A stretch of 64,000 nucleotides of DNA, taken from positions 1-64,000 of the forward strand of contig NZ_VOGY01000005.1 in NCBI RefSeq assembly GCF_008033385.1, given 5' to 3'. The notes below the pieces were generated by a model, which did no database searches, was not told where the DNA came from, and was given only the letters and a program-made list of their open reading frames with translations. Both the position numbers and the translations under genes were made by a program. Source of the stretch: Algibacter pacificus (GTDB taxonomy: Bacteria > Bacteroidota > Bacteroidia > Flavobacteriales > Flavobacteriaceae). Of this stretch, positions 43,995 through 52,257 are shown piece after piece. Every line of letters starts with the position of its first letter. Position 1 is the first letter of the stretch.

Positions 43995-44021
43995 ATCCCG
44001 AGGTGTTCGGGATTTTTTTTG
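43995..44021 (+). terminator. recA terminator
   Basis: ATCCCGA (43995-44001) and TCGGGAT (44007-44013) form a 7-bp GC-rich stem followed by a T run to about 44020. Confidence 0.85.
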
Positions 44022-44107
44022 CGCTATATTTAGTAGTCTACGCAACCATTTTGTAAAAAGAGCATCTATAAAACAAAACGTAAATTTTAACTAAAAAAAT
44101 TATTGAA

Positions 44108-44530
44108 ATGAGAAAAATGCTTGTAATTTGTTTAGCACTAATTTTGGCTTCTTGTAGTGTGAATGATGATAGTCCTAATTATAGTTTTGATATTTTACCG
44201 GTAGAAAGTGTAGATATTCCAGAAACTTTTACATTAGGTGAAACCTATCCCATTACGGTTTCATATTATCAACCGTCTAGCTGCTATTCTTTTAGTGAAT
44301 TTTATTATCGTAAAAATGATAATGAACGTATTGTAGCTCCAATTAATTATGTTTTGGAAGATGATAATTGCGAAACACTAGAGGATCAATTAGTTGAAGA
44401 TACATTTAATTTTATAGTCACTAATAGCAGCGACTCATATATTTTTAAATTTTGGCAAGGCGAAGATGCCGATGGTGAAGATCAATATTTAATTATTGAA
44501 GTCCCTGTTGTAGAAGAAGAAACTAACTAA
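44108..44530 (+). CDS. Small lipoprotein of unknown function
   Basis: The 140-residue protein has a short signal peptide with lipobox LASC (Cys16). An acidic beta-type domain follows (ESVDIPETFTLGETYPITVSYYQPSSCYSFSEFYYRKND), with two further cysteines (in SSCYSF and DDNCET) that could form a disulfide. No family is recognised beyond its Bacteroidota look. It lies 13 bp upstream of an ECF sigma factor gene and probably belongs to that unit; it could be an envelope sensor or a target. Confidence 0.7.
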   Translation: MRKMLVICLALILASCSVNDDSPNYSFDILPVESVDIPETFTLGETYPITVSYYQPSSCYSFSEFYYRKNDNERIVAPINYVLEDDNCETLEDQLVEDTFNFIVTNSSDSYIFKFWQGEDADGEDQYLIIEVPVVEEETN

Positions 44531-44543
44531 CACGTGTATAATT

Positions 44544-45086
44544 TTGAGTTTAAAGCAACTCATAGAACATTGTAAAACTAACGATACTAAAGCACAAGGT
44601 GAGCTGTATAAACTCTTTTCGAGTAAACTTTTCGCCGTGTGCTTAAAGTATTCTAGAAATTATACCGAAGCGGAAGATAATTTACAAGACGCTTTTTTAA
44701 CCATATTTAAAAAAATAGATCAATTTAAACACAAAGGTTCTTTTGAAGGTTGGTTAAAACGTATTACCATTAATACCGTAATGCAACGCTACCGAAACGA
44801 AAAGGTTTTTGATATTATTAATGAAGAAACTCTTGAAAATGTTGAAGTTGAAATTGAAGAGGAACAGCTTTCTATAGATTACTTACTTCGTATCATTCAA
44901 GAATTGCCAGACCGGTATAGGCTTGTTTTTAACTTGTATGTATTAGATGATTATTCGCATAAAGACATTGCCGAAATGCTGAAAATAAATATAGGAACTT
45001 CGAAATCTAATTTAGCGAGAGCCCGACAGATTTTGAAGCAAGCTATTGAAACTCATAAAAAAACAACTTATTTGCAATCATTATAA
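44544..45086 (+). CDS. ECF-type RNA polymerase sigma factor
   Basis: The 180-residue sigma-70 family factor has region 2 at about 22-90 (YSRNYTEAEDNLQDAFLTIFKKIDQFKHKGSFEGWLKRITINTVMQRYR) and region 4 at about 115-165 (LPDRYRLVFNLYVLDDYSHKDIAEML, then TSKSNLARARQILK). The start is TTG 44544. It directs RNA polymerase to an unknown regulon. The following gene begins at the next base after its stop and has a TM segment like an anti-sigma factor, so it is probably its controller. Confidence 0.92.
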   Translation: MSLKQLIEHCKTNDTKAQGELYKLFSSKLFAVCLKYSRNYTEAEDNLQDAFLTIFKKIDQFKHKGSFEGWLKRITINTVMQRYRNEKVFDIINEETLENVEVEIEEEQLSIDYLLRIIQELPDRYRLVFNLYVLDDYSHKDIAEMLKINIGTSKSNLARARQILKQAIETHKKTTYLQSL

Positions 45087-46544
45087 ATGCGTGACAAAAA
45101 ACACATAGACAGACTTTTTAAGGAGGGTTTAAAAGACTTTGAACCGGTTCCTAGTGATGCGGTTTGGAAGAAAATTGAGGCCGAACTTAATACAAGTAAG
45201 AACACACGTAGAATTATTCCAATTTGGTGGCGCTACGCTGGAGTAGCAGCATTATTGTTGCTCTTTTTAGGCTTAGGGATTAATGGTGTTTTTAACTCTT
45301 CTGAAGATATAGAGCAACAAGAGGTTGTTGATACCGAAACGACACGATCCTCTAAAATAGGAGGTGAAAGTATTTCGGGGAATAATACCTCTGGTTCGAT
45401 TAAAACAGTAGTTTCAAATGAAGAAATTCAGAAAGAAACGGTGAATAAAAAGTCGGAAATTGTTAAAACAGCATCAAAAGAAAAAGATAGTCCGATTAAT
45501 TCGAATGTCAATACAATCAAAAAGCGTTCTTTGGCTTCATCCAATAGATTAAGTGAAGAAAATCGCCCAATAGATCCTGCTAAAACAAACATTGTAACAG
45601 ATTCCGAGAGTGAAAAAAACACCGTTATTTCTTCTTATAAAGCTCAAAATAATTTAACGCCAACAGCGACTAAGGATGTTGTAGCAGAAACAAAAATAGA
45701 AGAAAAAGTAATACCTAATGAAATTGTAGCTAATACTAAAAATAGAAGTTTAACCATTGAGGAAGCTCTAGCAAAAGCACATAGTATAATTATAGAAAAA
45801 AAAGAAAAGGATGGCCGTTGGAGTATTGCTGCTAATGCGGCCCCTGTTTATTTTAATACATCGGGTGAAGGGTCTGCTATTGATCCTCAATTTAATAGTA
45901 ATTCAAAATCGGGTGAAGTTTATATAAGTTATGGTATTTCGGCGCGTTATGCTTTAACAGATAGGCTAAGTGTTCGTTCGGGGATTAGTAATTTAAGTTT
46001 AGGGTATAATATTGATAATGTGGTGGTCTATGAGGCTGCAGGAGTAAGTTCGGTTAGTAGTAAACCGTTGCAAAATGTAAGCACTAGCAAACTTTCTACG
46101 GTTAGGGTGTCATCACAGGTTTTGCTGGTTAGTGGTGAGGGGCTGGATGCTAATATACAAGCCGATTTTATAGATGATTCGCGAACATCAATTAGTCAAA
46201 ATTTAAGATATGTTGAAGTGCCAGTAGAATTACAATATGCACTAGTAAATAAAAAAATAGGGTTAAATGTTATTGGAGGTTTTAGTTCTTTGTTTTTAAA
46301 TGGAAACGAGATTTTTACAGATACCGAAAGAACAAAATCTTACTTTTCAGGAGAGGCCAGCAATATTAATGAAGTTAGTTATAGTGCTAATTTTGGATTG
46401 GGCTTAAATTATCAACTTAACAAAACTATTGATCTTAATTTGGAGCCTATGATAAAATATCAAATTAATACGTTTAAAAATACGTTTGGCGATTTTAAAC
46501 CTTATTATGTTGGGGTGTATACTGGTGTTGCAATTAAATTTTAG
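45087..46544 (+). CDS. TM-anchored protein with C-terminal outer-membrane-type beta-barrel
   Basis: The 485-residue protein has a cytoplasmic start (MRDKKHIDRLFKEGLKDFEPVPSDAVWKKIEAEL, anti-sigma-like), one TM helix at about 47-66 (WWRYAGVAALLLLFLGLGI), a Ser/Asn/Lys-rich disordered linker to about 230 and an outer-membrane beta-barrel-like domain (about 245-485, ISYGISARYALTDRLSVRSG, VEVPVELQYALVNKKIG, LGLNYQLNKTIDLNLEPMIKYQI) ending IKF. It follows an ECF sigma gene without a gap. A protein that could bridge both membranes and report barrel state to a sigma factor is an attractive idea, unproven. Confidence 0.75.
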   Translation: MRDKKHIDRLFKEGLKDFEPVPSDAVWKKIEAELNTSKNTRRIIPIWWRYAGVAALLLLFLGLGINGVFNSSEDIEQQEVVDTETTRSSKIGGESISGNNTSGSIKTVVSNEEIQKETVNKKSEIVKTASKEKDSPINSNVNTIKKRSLASSNRLSEENRPIDPAKTNIVTDSESEKNTVISSYKAQNNLTPTATKDVVAETKIEEKVIPNEIVANTKNRSLTIEEALAKAHSIIIEKKEKDGRWSIAANAAPVYFNTSGEGSAIDPQFNSNSKSGEVYISYGISARYALTDRLSVRSGISNLSLGYNIDNVVVYEAAGVSSVSSKPLQNVSTSKLSTVRVSSQVLLVSGEGLDANIQADFIDDSRTSISQNLRYVEVPVELQYALVNKKIGLNVIGGFSSLFLNGNEIFTDTERTKSYFSGEASNINEVSYSANFGLGLNYQLNKTIDLNLEPMIKYQINTFKNTFGDFKPYYVGVYTGVAIKF

Positions 46545-46600
46545 GTTTTTGGTTAAATCTTGATTTTCTTTAAACTCGAAAATCAATAGTGAATAAAGCA

Positions 46601-46625
46601 GCTCTACTTAGGGCGGTTTTTTATT
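46601..46625 (+). terminator. Possible terminator after the barrel protein gene
   Basis: GCTCT-ACTT-AGGGC (46601-46614, one G-U pair) is followed by GG and a T-rich run. An additional perfect 9-bp hairpin TTGATTTTC/GAAAATCAA (46560-46586) lies just before it without a T tract. Confidence 0.45.
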
Positions 46626-47358
46626 TTTTAAAAGCTTGTAGTTGGTTGAATATAATGTTTCGAGACGTATCATTCAAGGTTCTCGTGTCTTTTGCTGTTA
46701 AACCTTCGGTTGGTAAAAATTTATGGATTTTTACGCGCATTCTACCAGGGCTTCCACTAAAGAAAGTATAAGAAAAACGTTTTTTATTATCGGCAAAAGT
46801 GATAGGTACAATAGGAATTTGGTGGTTTATGGCTAAGCGGAAAGCGCCGTCTTTAAATGTATCTAAATCAATATGTTCTTCGGGTACACCGCCTTCAGGA
46901 AAAATACAAATACTTACTCCTGTTTGTAGTCTGCGCTGTGCTCTTAAAAACACGGCTTGTCTGCTTTTAGCCGAACTTCTGTCCACCAAAATACAAGTGC
47001 GTTTATAGAAAAAACCAAATAAAGGAATTTTTGCCAATTCGGCCTTTCCAACAAATACAAAGGGATTTCTAACCGAAACCAGCATAAGCATAATATCTGC
47101 CATGGAGGTGTGGTTGGCAATAAACATATAGCTTTTCGAGCGATCTGGTTTTTGTTCACGATCAATTTTATACGCAAAGCCCATGCCTACCAAAATTATT
47201 TTGGCCCAAAACCGCGCCAACCTAAAAAACAGGGGGTACCAGGCTTCTTTAGCAATAGAAACTAATAGAATTGGTAATAATATAAGTATTGGTATAGCTA
47301 CCAATATATAAAACCAAATACGGTAGAATACCCAAAATATGTATTTAAAAATTTTCAT
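46621..47358 (-). CDS. 1-acyl-glycerol-3-phosphate acyltransferase (PlsC family)
   Basis: This membrane-associated acyltransferase adds the second acyl chain to lysophosphatidic acid. Motif I is NHTSMAD (H-x4-D), motif III-like is FPEGGVPEE, and hydrophobic N-terminal helices (FYILVAIPILILLPILL) anchor it. I chose ATG 47358 (MKIFKYIFWVFYRIW). A start at 47418 (MSKGNFF) is possible, but that segment overlaps the divergent trpS promoter. A TATTTTTG box (minus strand, 47365-47372) lies only 6 nt before the chosen ATG, so the mRNA may be nearly leaderless. Confidence 0.88.
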   Translation of the reverse strand: MKIFKYIFWVFYRIWFYILVAIPILILLPILLVSIAKEAWYPLFFRLARFWAKIILVGMGFAYKIDREQKPDRSKSYMFIANHTSMADIMLMLVSVRNPFVFVGKAELAKIPLFGFFYKRTCILVDRSSAKSRQAVFLRAQRRLQTGVSICIFPEGGVPEEHIDLDTFKDGAFRLAINHQIPIVPITFADNKKRFSYTFFSGSPGRMRVKIHKFLPTEGLTAKDTRTLNDTSRNIIFNQLQAFKK

Positions 47359-47382
47359 CGTCCTCAAAAATACATAATTGTA

Positions 47383-47413
47383 TTGAGCAATTCTATTAAA
47401 AAAATTACCTTTG
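47383..47413 (+). promoter_or_regulatory. trpS promoter
   Basis: TTG (47383-47385), 20 nt, TACCTTTG (47406-47413), an exact match to the Bacteroidota consensus. The leader is about 57 nt and holds a short hairpin TTCCC/GGGAA (47452-47469) just before the start codon. Confidence 0.6.
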
Positions 47414-47474
47414 CTCATATATCAAAAATTGAGTTTAATTTTAACAAGATTCCCGCATTTTAGGGAACGCACAC

Positions 47475-48443
47475 ATGGCAAGAATACTTACAGGCATACA
47501 AAGCACAGGAACACCACATTTAGGAAACATTTTAGGCGCTATTATTCCAGCAATAAAAATGGCTGAAGCCCCTGAAAATAATTCGTTTTTATTTATCGCA
47601 AACTTGCATACTTTAACGCAAATTAAAGATGCTAAAGTTTTAAGAGAAAACACGTATTCTACGGCTGCAACTTGGCTTGCCTTTGGTTTAGATGTTGAAA
47701 AAACGGTGTTTTATCGTCAAAGTGATATTCCTCAAACCACAGAGTTGTCATGGTATTTAAGTTGCTTTTTTCCTTATCAGCGTTTAACATTAGCGCACAG
47801 TTTTAAAGATAAAGCCGATCGTTTAGAGGATGTAAACGCAGGTTTATTTACATATCCTATGCTTATGGCTGCCGATATATTATTATACGATGCTAATATT
47901 ATTCCGGTTGGAAAAGATCAATTACAACATATAGAAATGACCCGTGATGTGGCTTCGCGTTTTCATGCCAAAATGGGGGAGACTTTTGTATTGCCAGAAG
48001 GTAAAATACAAGAAAATACCATGCTCATTCCTGGAACCAACGGAGGGAAAATGAGTAAGAGTGCCAATAACACCATTAATTTATTTTTACCAGATAAAAA
48101 ACTGCGCAAGCAAATTATGTCTATTGAAACCGATAGTACAGCGCTTGAAGATCCAAAAGATTGGAGCACTTGCAACTGTTTTGCTATTTATAGTTTATTG
48201 GCAAACGATGCTCAAATTGAAACCATGAAAGCCAATTACGAAAATGGGAATTATGGTTACGGCCACGCCAAACAAGCCTTGTTTGAATTGATAGTTGAAA
48301 AGTTTGCCACGCAACGCGAACGCTATAATTATTATATGAATAATCTTGAAGAAATTGATGCTGTTTTAGCTATTGGAGCTGAAAAAGCAAAATTGGTAGC
48401 AAATGATGTTTTAAGCAGAGTTCGCGAAAAGGTTGGGTATTAA
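47475..48443 (+). CDS. trpS: Tryptophanyl-tRNA synthetase
   Basis: This 322-residue class I synthetase charges tRNA-Trp. The HIGH-equivalent is HLGN in TGIQSTGTPHLGNILGAI, the second signature is KMSKS in GGKMSKSANN, and GKDQLQHIEMTRDVASRF contacts the substrate. Its length is normal for the bacterial TrpRS I group. It has its own promoter, divergent from the acyltransferase gene. No tryptophan attenuator or T-box was recognised in the leader. Confidence 0.97.
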   Translation: MARILTGIQSTGTPHLGNILGAIIPAIKMAEAPENNSFLFIANLHTLTQIKDAKVLRENTYSTAATWLAFGLDVEKTVFYRQSDIPQTTELSWYLSCFFPYQRLTLAHSFKDKADRLEDVNAGLFTYPMLMAADILLYDANIIPVGKDQLQHIEMTRDVASRFHAKMGETFVLPEGKIQENTMLIPGTNGGKMSKSANNTINLFLPDKKLRKQIMSIETDSTALEDPKDWSTCNCFAIYSLLANDAQIETMKANYENGNYGYGHAKQALFELIVEKFATQRERYNYYMNNLEEIDAVLAIGAEKAKLVANDVLSRVREKVGY

Positions 48444-48461
48444 TACGATACTTTATAAAAT

Positions 48462-48492
48462 AACCTATTAGATTTTTATAGTCTAATAGGTT
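48462..48492 (+). terminator. Hairpin after trpS
   Basis: AACCTATTAGA (48462-48472) and TCTAATAGGTT (48482-48492) form a perfect 11-bp stem. The following TTAACATAC is only weakly T-rich, so it may be a weak terminator or a processing hairpin. Confidence 0.5.
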
Positions 48493-48513
48493 TAACATAC
48501 TTTACAAAAATCC

Positions 48514-49323
48514 GTGGCAAAACACACCAAAGACGTACAGAATAGATACGATGGTTTCCTAAAAACGCCACGTTTATGGAAAAAGGATGTGGTTTTTAAT
48601 ATGTATCAATTTGAAATAGATTCTAAATCGGATAAAATAGATTTAGATATCGATGATAAGTTGCGCCTCGGGAAATATATTGAGCGTTTAGTTTCTTTTG
48701 AATTAAGCCGGAATACAGCTGTTAAAATTCTTGCTGAAAATCTTCAAATTCAAAACGGAAAAACCACCTTAGGTGAAATAGATTGTTTGCTTCTAAAAGA
48801 TAAAAAGCCCATTCATTTAGAGGTTATTTATAAGTTTTATGTTTATGATGCTTCCGTAGGAACTTCAGAAATAGATCATTTTATTGGTCCAAACAGAAAG
48901 GATGCCTTAGTAGAAAAACTTAAGAAACTTAGCGAAAAGCAATTACCACTACTTTATTCTAAACACTGTGAATCTTACTTAGAAACATTCAGTTTAAAAG
49001 CTTCAGAAATTACTCAGCAAGTCTATTTTAAAGCCCAATTATTTATTCCTTTTGGAGAAAGAATCATTCTAAAAACATTAAATCAAGATTGTATTGTTGG
49101 ATTCTACATCAAAAAGGAAAGTCTTATTGAGTTTTCAAACTGTAAATTTTATATTCCTAAAAAAATAGATTGGATTATTGCACCACATACACAAGTAGAT
49201 TGGCTAACCTATTCAGCGTTTATAGAATTGTCGAACCCTATTTTAGAACGCCAATTTTCGCCACTTTTTTGGTTAAAATTACCAAATGGTGAATTAAAAA
49301 AATGCTTTTTAGTTTGGTGGTAG
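48514..49323 (+). CDS. DUF1853 family protein
   Basis: The 269-residue protein (GTG start at 48514) matches DUF1853: RLWKKDVVFNMYQFE, LGKYIERLVSFEL, TLGEIDCLL-x-KPIHLEVIYKFYVYD and HFIGPNRKDALVEKLKKL. The E-(x)-D/E-x-K spacing (GEIDCLL...HLEVIYK) recalls a PD-(D/E)XK nuclease core, which fits earlier suggestions for this family. Its function is unknown. It is cytoplasmic and ends 25 bp from the convergent dprA. Confidence 0.78.
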   Translation: MAKHTKDVQNRYDGFLKTPRLWKKDVVFNMYQFEIDSKSDKIDLDIDDKLRLGKYIERLVSFELSRNTAVKILAENLQIQNGKTTLGEIDCLLLKDKKPIHLEVIYKFYVYDASVGTSEIDHFIGPNRKDALVEKLKKLSEKQLPLLYSKHCESYLETFSLKASEITQQVYFKAQLFIPFGERIILKTLNQDCIVGFYIKKESLIEFSNCKFYIPKKIDWIIAPHTQVDWLTYSAFIELSNPILERQFSPLFWLKLPNGELKKCFLVWW

Positions 49324-49348
49324 TTCCTATTAATAACGGGTTTTAAAA

Positions 49349-50452
49349 CTAAATAATCTCGAATAGTTTACCCGGTAATGGTCTTACAACGCCTTTTAAT
49401 TCCATAGTTAATAAAATACTAGCCACTTTAAATATGGGTAAGTTGCAATTAATAGCAATGATGTCTAATTGCTGTTTCTCGTTTTCTTTTAAATAGTTGT
49501 AAATCACTTTTTCGGTAGCGTCCAGTTCTACAAATAACTGTTTTTGTATGGCTGGTTTTTTAGCATCCTCTAATTCCCAATTTAAAATATAAGGCACATC
49601 TAACGGTGTAGTAAGCATGTGTGCACGCTGTTGCTTAATTAAATTATTACATCCAAGACTTTGGTTGTCGGTAGTGCGGCCGGGTACAGCAAATACATCA
49701 CGATTATACGAGTTCGCAATATCGGCAGTTACTAAACTACCACCTTTTTGGGCAGATTCTATCACAATAGTCGCTTCACTTAAACCCGCAATAATTCGGT
49801 TTCGTTTTAAAAAATTGTTTCTATCAAAATTATCGGTACTCCAAAAATCGGTAAAAAAACCACCGTTTTTCTCCATGTCAACCATATACTTTTTATGTGC
49901 TTTGGGGTAAATTTGGTCGAGGCCGTGCGCCAAACATGCCACGGTTTGTAAGTTGTTTTTTATGGCGGCTTTATGTGCTGTAATATCGGTGCCATAAGCA
50001 AAACCAGAAATAATTACAGGATTGAAAGGTTTTAATGTTTCTACAAGATTTTCACAAAAAGCAATGCCGTTTGTTGTAATTTTTCGTGTGCCAACAATAC
50101 TAATAAGGCGTTGTTTTTTTAAATTAACTTTCCCCGATTGGAATAATAAAATGGGACCATCGATACAGTGTTTTAGTTTTTCTGGATAATCATCACCTTC
50201 AAAATAAAATACTTGAATGTTGTTGTCTTCAATAAAGCGGATTTCTTTTTCAGCTTCTTTTAAATGATGTGGTTTAAACAAGCTATCTAAAATAACGCTG
50301 CCAATACCATCAATTTTTTGTAGATTTTGTCTTTTCTCTTTTAAAACAGCTTCTGCAGAACCACAATGAGAAATTAATCGTTTAGCAGTAATATCGCCTA
50401 TATTTGGGATATGTTGCAAAGCTAAAGTGTAGAGTAAATTGTTTTTTGTCAT
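49349..50452 (-). CDS. dprA: DNA-processing protein DprA
   Basis: DprA binds incoming single-stranded DNA and loads RecA during natural transformation. The 367-residue protein has an N-terminal helix-hairpin-helix part (HIPNIGDITAKRLISHCG) and the Rossmann-fold DprA core (VGTRKITTNG, ISGFAYGTDITAHKAA, NRIIAGLSEATIVIESAQKGGSLVTADIAN). A C-terminal winged-helix (DLI-like) segment completes it. ATG 50452 (MTKNNLLYTL) is the conserved start; an upstream one at 50479 would add nine residues. Confidence 0.95.
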   Translation of the reverse strand: MTKNNLLYTLALQHIPNIGDITAKRLISHCGSAEAVLKEKRQNLQKIDGIGSVILDSLFKPHHLKEAEKEIRFIEDNNIQVFYFEGDDYPEKLKHCIDGPILLFQSGKVNLKKQRLISIVGTRKITTNGIAFCENLVETLKPFNPVIISGFAYGTDITAHKAAIKNNLQTVACLAHGLDQIYPKAHKKYMVDMEKNGGFFTDFWSTDNFDRNNFLKRNRIIAGLSEATIVIESAQKGGSLVTADIANSYNRDVFAVPGRTTDNQSLGCNNLIKQQRAHMLTTPLDVPYILNWELEDAKKPAIQKQLFVELDATEKVIYNYLKENEKQQLDIIAINCNLPIFKVASILLTMELKGVVRPLPGKLFEII

Positions 50453-50543
50453 TGTAAATGGCTTGTTTTCAACATACAATAAAAGAATTTTTAATCTGTT
50501 AATAAAAATATTGACATAAATTTTATCGAAAACTATTATTTTC

Positions 50544-50551
50544 TAACTTTG
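50544..50551 (+). promoter_or_regulatory. -7 box directly before the HU/SPOR gene
   Basis: TAACTTTG, an exact match, ends 5 nt before the ATG at 50557. It therefore predicts a leaderless or near-leaderless mRNA. No -33 TTG at normal distance was seen. Confidence 0.45.
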
Positions 50552-50556
50552 TCTTT

Positions 50557-51492
50557 ATGCAATTAGAAACTTACGTAAGCGACTTACTATATAGATATGA
50601 ATGTGTTACCATCCCTGAGTTGGGCTCATTTTTAACACAATCTGTCTCGGCCTCGATAAATGAAAAAAACAATACGTTTTTTCCTCCTAAAAAAGAGCTG
50701 TCTTTTAATGAGCAAATTCAAAAAAATGATGGGTTATTAGCGCATTATATTGCAGATGTAGAAGATACAACCTTTGAGCTTGCCAATAAAAAAATAGCAA
50801 AACGTGTTAAGGTTTTAAAAGAAAGTTTGGAGCAAGGCGAAACATTATCTTTTGAAAATATAGGAACTATTGTTTTTAACAAGGAAGGTAAAATTTTATT
50901 TGAACCATCTTATAAATTAAATTATTTAACTGATGCTTTTGGGCTATCACAATTTGAAACTACTGTAGTATCACGTGAAGTTTACAAAGCCGAAGCTGAG
51001 CGAATAGAAAACGTAATTCCAATTGGGGTTACTGCCGAAAAACGTAAAAACAGATCGTATTTAAAATATGCAGCTGTTGCCGTATTGGCGTTAACTCTTG
51101 GGGGGGTAGTTGCTTCTAATTTTTATGTAAATCAAATAGAAACGCATAACCAATTAGCACAGCAAAAAGCTGAAAAAGAATTGGATGCAAAAATTCAACA
51201 AGCGACTTTTGGTTTAAATCCATTACCAGCAATTACTTTAAATGCTACAAAACAAACAGGTGATTTTCATATTGTAGCTGGTGCTTTTAGGGTTGAGGAA
51301 AACTGTAACAAAATTGTAAAGGAACTAAAATCTGAAGGTTTTAATGCTAGAAAAATAGGAACTAACAAGTATGGTTTGCATCAAGTGGTTTATGCGAGTT
51401 ATGAAACGCGTTTAGAAGCTCAAAAAGCCTTGAGAACAATTAAATCTTCTCATAATAATGACGCTTGGTTGCTTGTTAAAAAGCTAGACTAA
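50557..51492 (+). CDS. HU-CCDC81 and SPOR domain protein
   Basis: The 311-residue protein has two N-terminal HU-type CCDC81-like domains (METYVSDLLYRYECVTIPELGSFL-type start to about 130), one TM helix at about 173-190 and a C-terminal SPOR domain (about 230-308, FHIVAGAFRVEENCNKIVKELKSEGFNARKIGTNKYGLHQVVY). SPOR domains bind denuded peptidoglycan at division sites. The cytoplasmic HU-like part may link DNA or cytoskeleton to the septum. This architecture is typical of Bacteroidota. Confidence 0.9.
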   Translation: MQLETYVSDLLYRYECVTIPELGSFLTQSVSASINEKNNTFFPPKKELSFNEQIQKNDGLLAHYIADVEDTTFELANKKIAKRVKVLKESLEQGETLSFENIGTIVFNKEGKILFEPSYKLNYLTDAFGLSQFETTVVSREVYKAEAERIENVIPIGVTAEKRKNRSYLKYAAVAVLALTLGGVVASNFYVNQIETHNQLAQQKAEKELDAKIQQATFGLNPLPAITLNATKQTGDFHIVAGAFRVEENCNKIVKELKSEGFNARKIGTNKYGLHQVVYASYETRLEAQKALRTIKSSHNNDAWLLVKKLD

Positions 51493-51514
51493 GTTTTAAA
51501 AATACACAGTGTTC

Positions 51515-51543
51515 TTTGGCTTTTATAAAAATCCCTAACTTTG
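51515..51543 (+). promoter_or_regulatory. Promoter of the thioesterase gene
   Basis: TTTG (51515-51518), 17 nt, TAACTTTG (51536-51543): one of the best consensus promoters in the window. The leader is about 22 nt. Confidence 0.6.
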
Positions 51544-51569
51544 TTTCGCTGTAACCCTTAATTTTTTTG

Positions 51570-52079
51570 ATGCAAGTAAAAACACCTCAACAGTCTAGAA
51601 CTATAATGACAGATTTGGTTTTACCAAGTGAAACCAACCCGTTAAACAATTTATTTGGAGGCGAATTATTGGCTCGAATGGATCGAGCAGCCAGTATTTC
51701 TGCCCGTAGACACTCACGACGTATTGTGGTTACGGCCTCAGTAAATCACGTTGCTTTTAATCGGGCTATACCATTAGGAAGTGTTGTAAGTGTGGAGGCT
51801 AAGGTGTCTCGAGCGTTTAGAACTTCAATGGAGGTTTTTATCGATGTTTGGGTTGAAGACCGTGAATCTGGAGATCGAAGTAAAGCTAACGAAGCTATTT
51901 ATACCTTTGTAGCCGTAGATGAGACAGGTCGTCCTATTCCTGTGCCTGAAGTACATCCAGAAACCAAGCTTGAAAAAGATCGTTTTGTTGCAGCGCTTAG
52001 ACGTAAACAATTGAGTTTATTACTTGCTGGAAAAATAAAACCAAGCGAAGCGTCTGAACTCAAAGCGCTTTTTGATTAA
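51570..52079 (+). CDS. Acyl-CoA thioesterase (hotdog fold, YciA-like)
   Basis: The 169-residue protein hydrolyses acyl-CoA. It has the hotdog-fold acyl-CoA hydrolase pattern: NPLNNLFGGELLARMDRAASISARRHS, in which the Asn and Asp belong to the active site, then VTASVNHVAFNRAIPLGSVV and YTFVAVDETGRPIPVP. ATG 51570 follows an in-frame TTG at 51567; I take the ATG. It is a single gene with its own promoter; substrate chain length cannot be told. Confidence 0.9.
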   Translation: MQVKTPQQSRTIMTDLVLPSETNPLNNLFGGELLARMDRAASISARRHSRRIVVTASVNHVAFNRAIPLGSVVSVEAKVSRAFRTSMEVFIDVWVEDRESGDRSKANEAIYTFVAVDETGRPIPVPEVHPETKLEKDRFVAALRRKQLSLLLAGKIKPSEASELKALFD

Positions 52080-52233
52080 AAAGATCTCTTTGGTTATTAA
52101 ACTTTAAATACCAAATAATTAAGGTTTAAGTGTCGAGCTAAAAAAGAAGTAATTTCTGTAGTTAAGCGGTTTAAATCCAAAAAGATGCTTATTTTTACGA
52201 CGCTATATAATAATAGCCTGAGTTTCTTGTTAT

Positions 52234-52241
52234 TATTTTTG
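52234..52241 (+). promoter_or_regulatory. -7 box before sprE
   Basis: TATTTTTG, an exact TAnnTTTG match, 16 nt before the TTG start at 52258. The upstream -33 element is not clear. The rest of 52080-52257 shows nothing else supported. Confidence 0.4.
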
Positions 52242-52257
52242 ACTAAAAACACCAGCA

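Noticed and set aside
46589-46771. Plus-strand frame of 60 codons
   Set aside because: Antisense to the acyltransferase C-terminus and begins in a terminator region.
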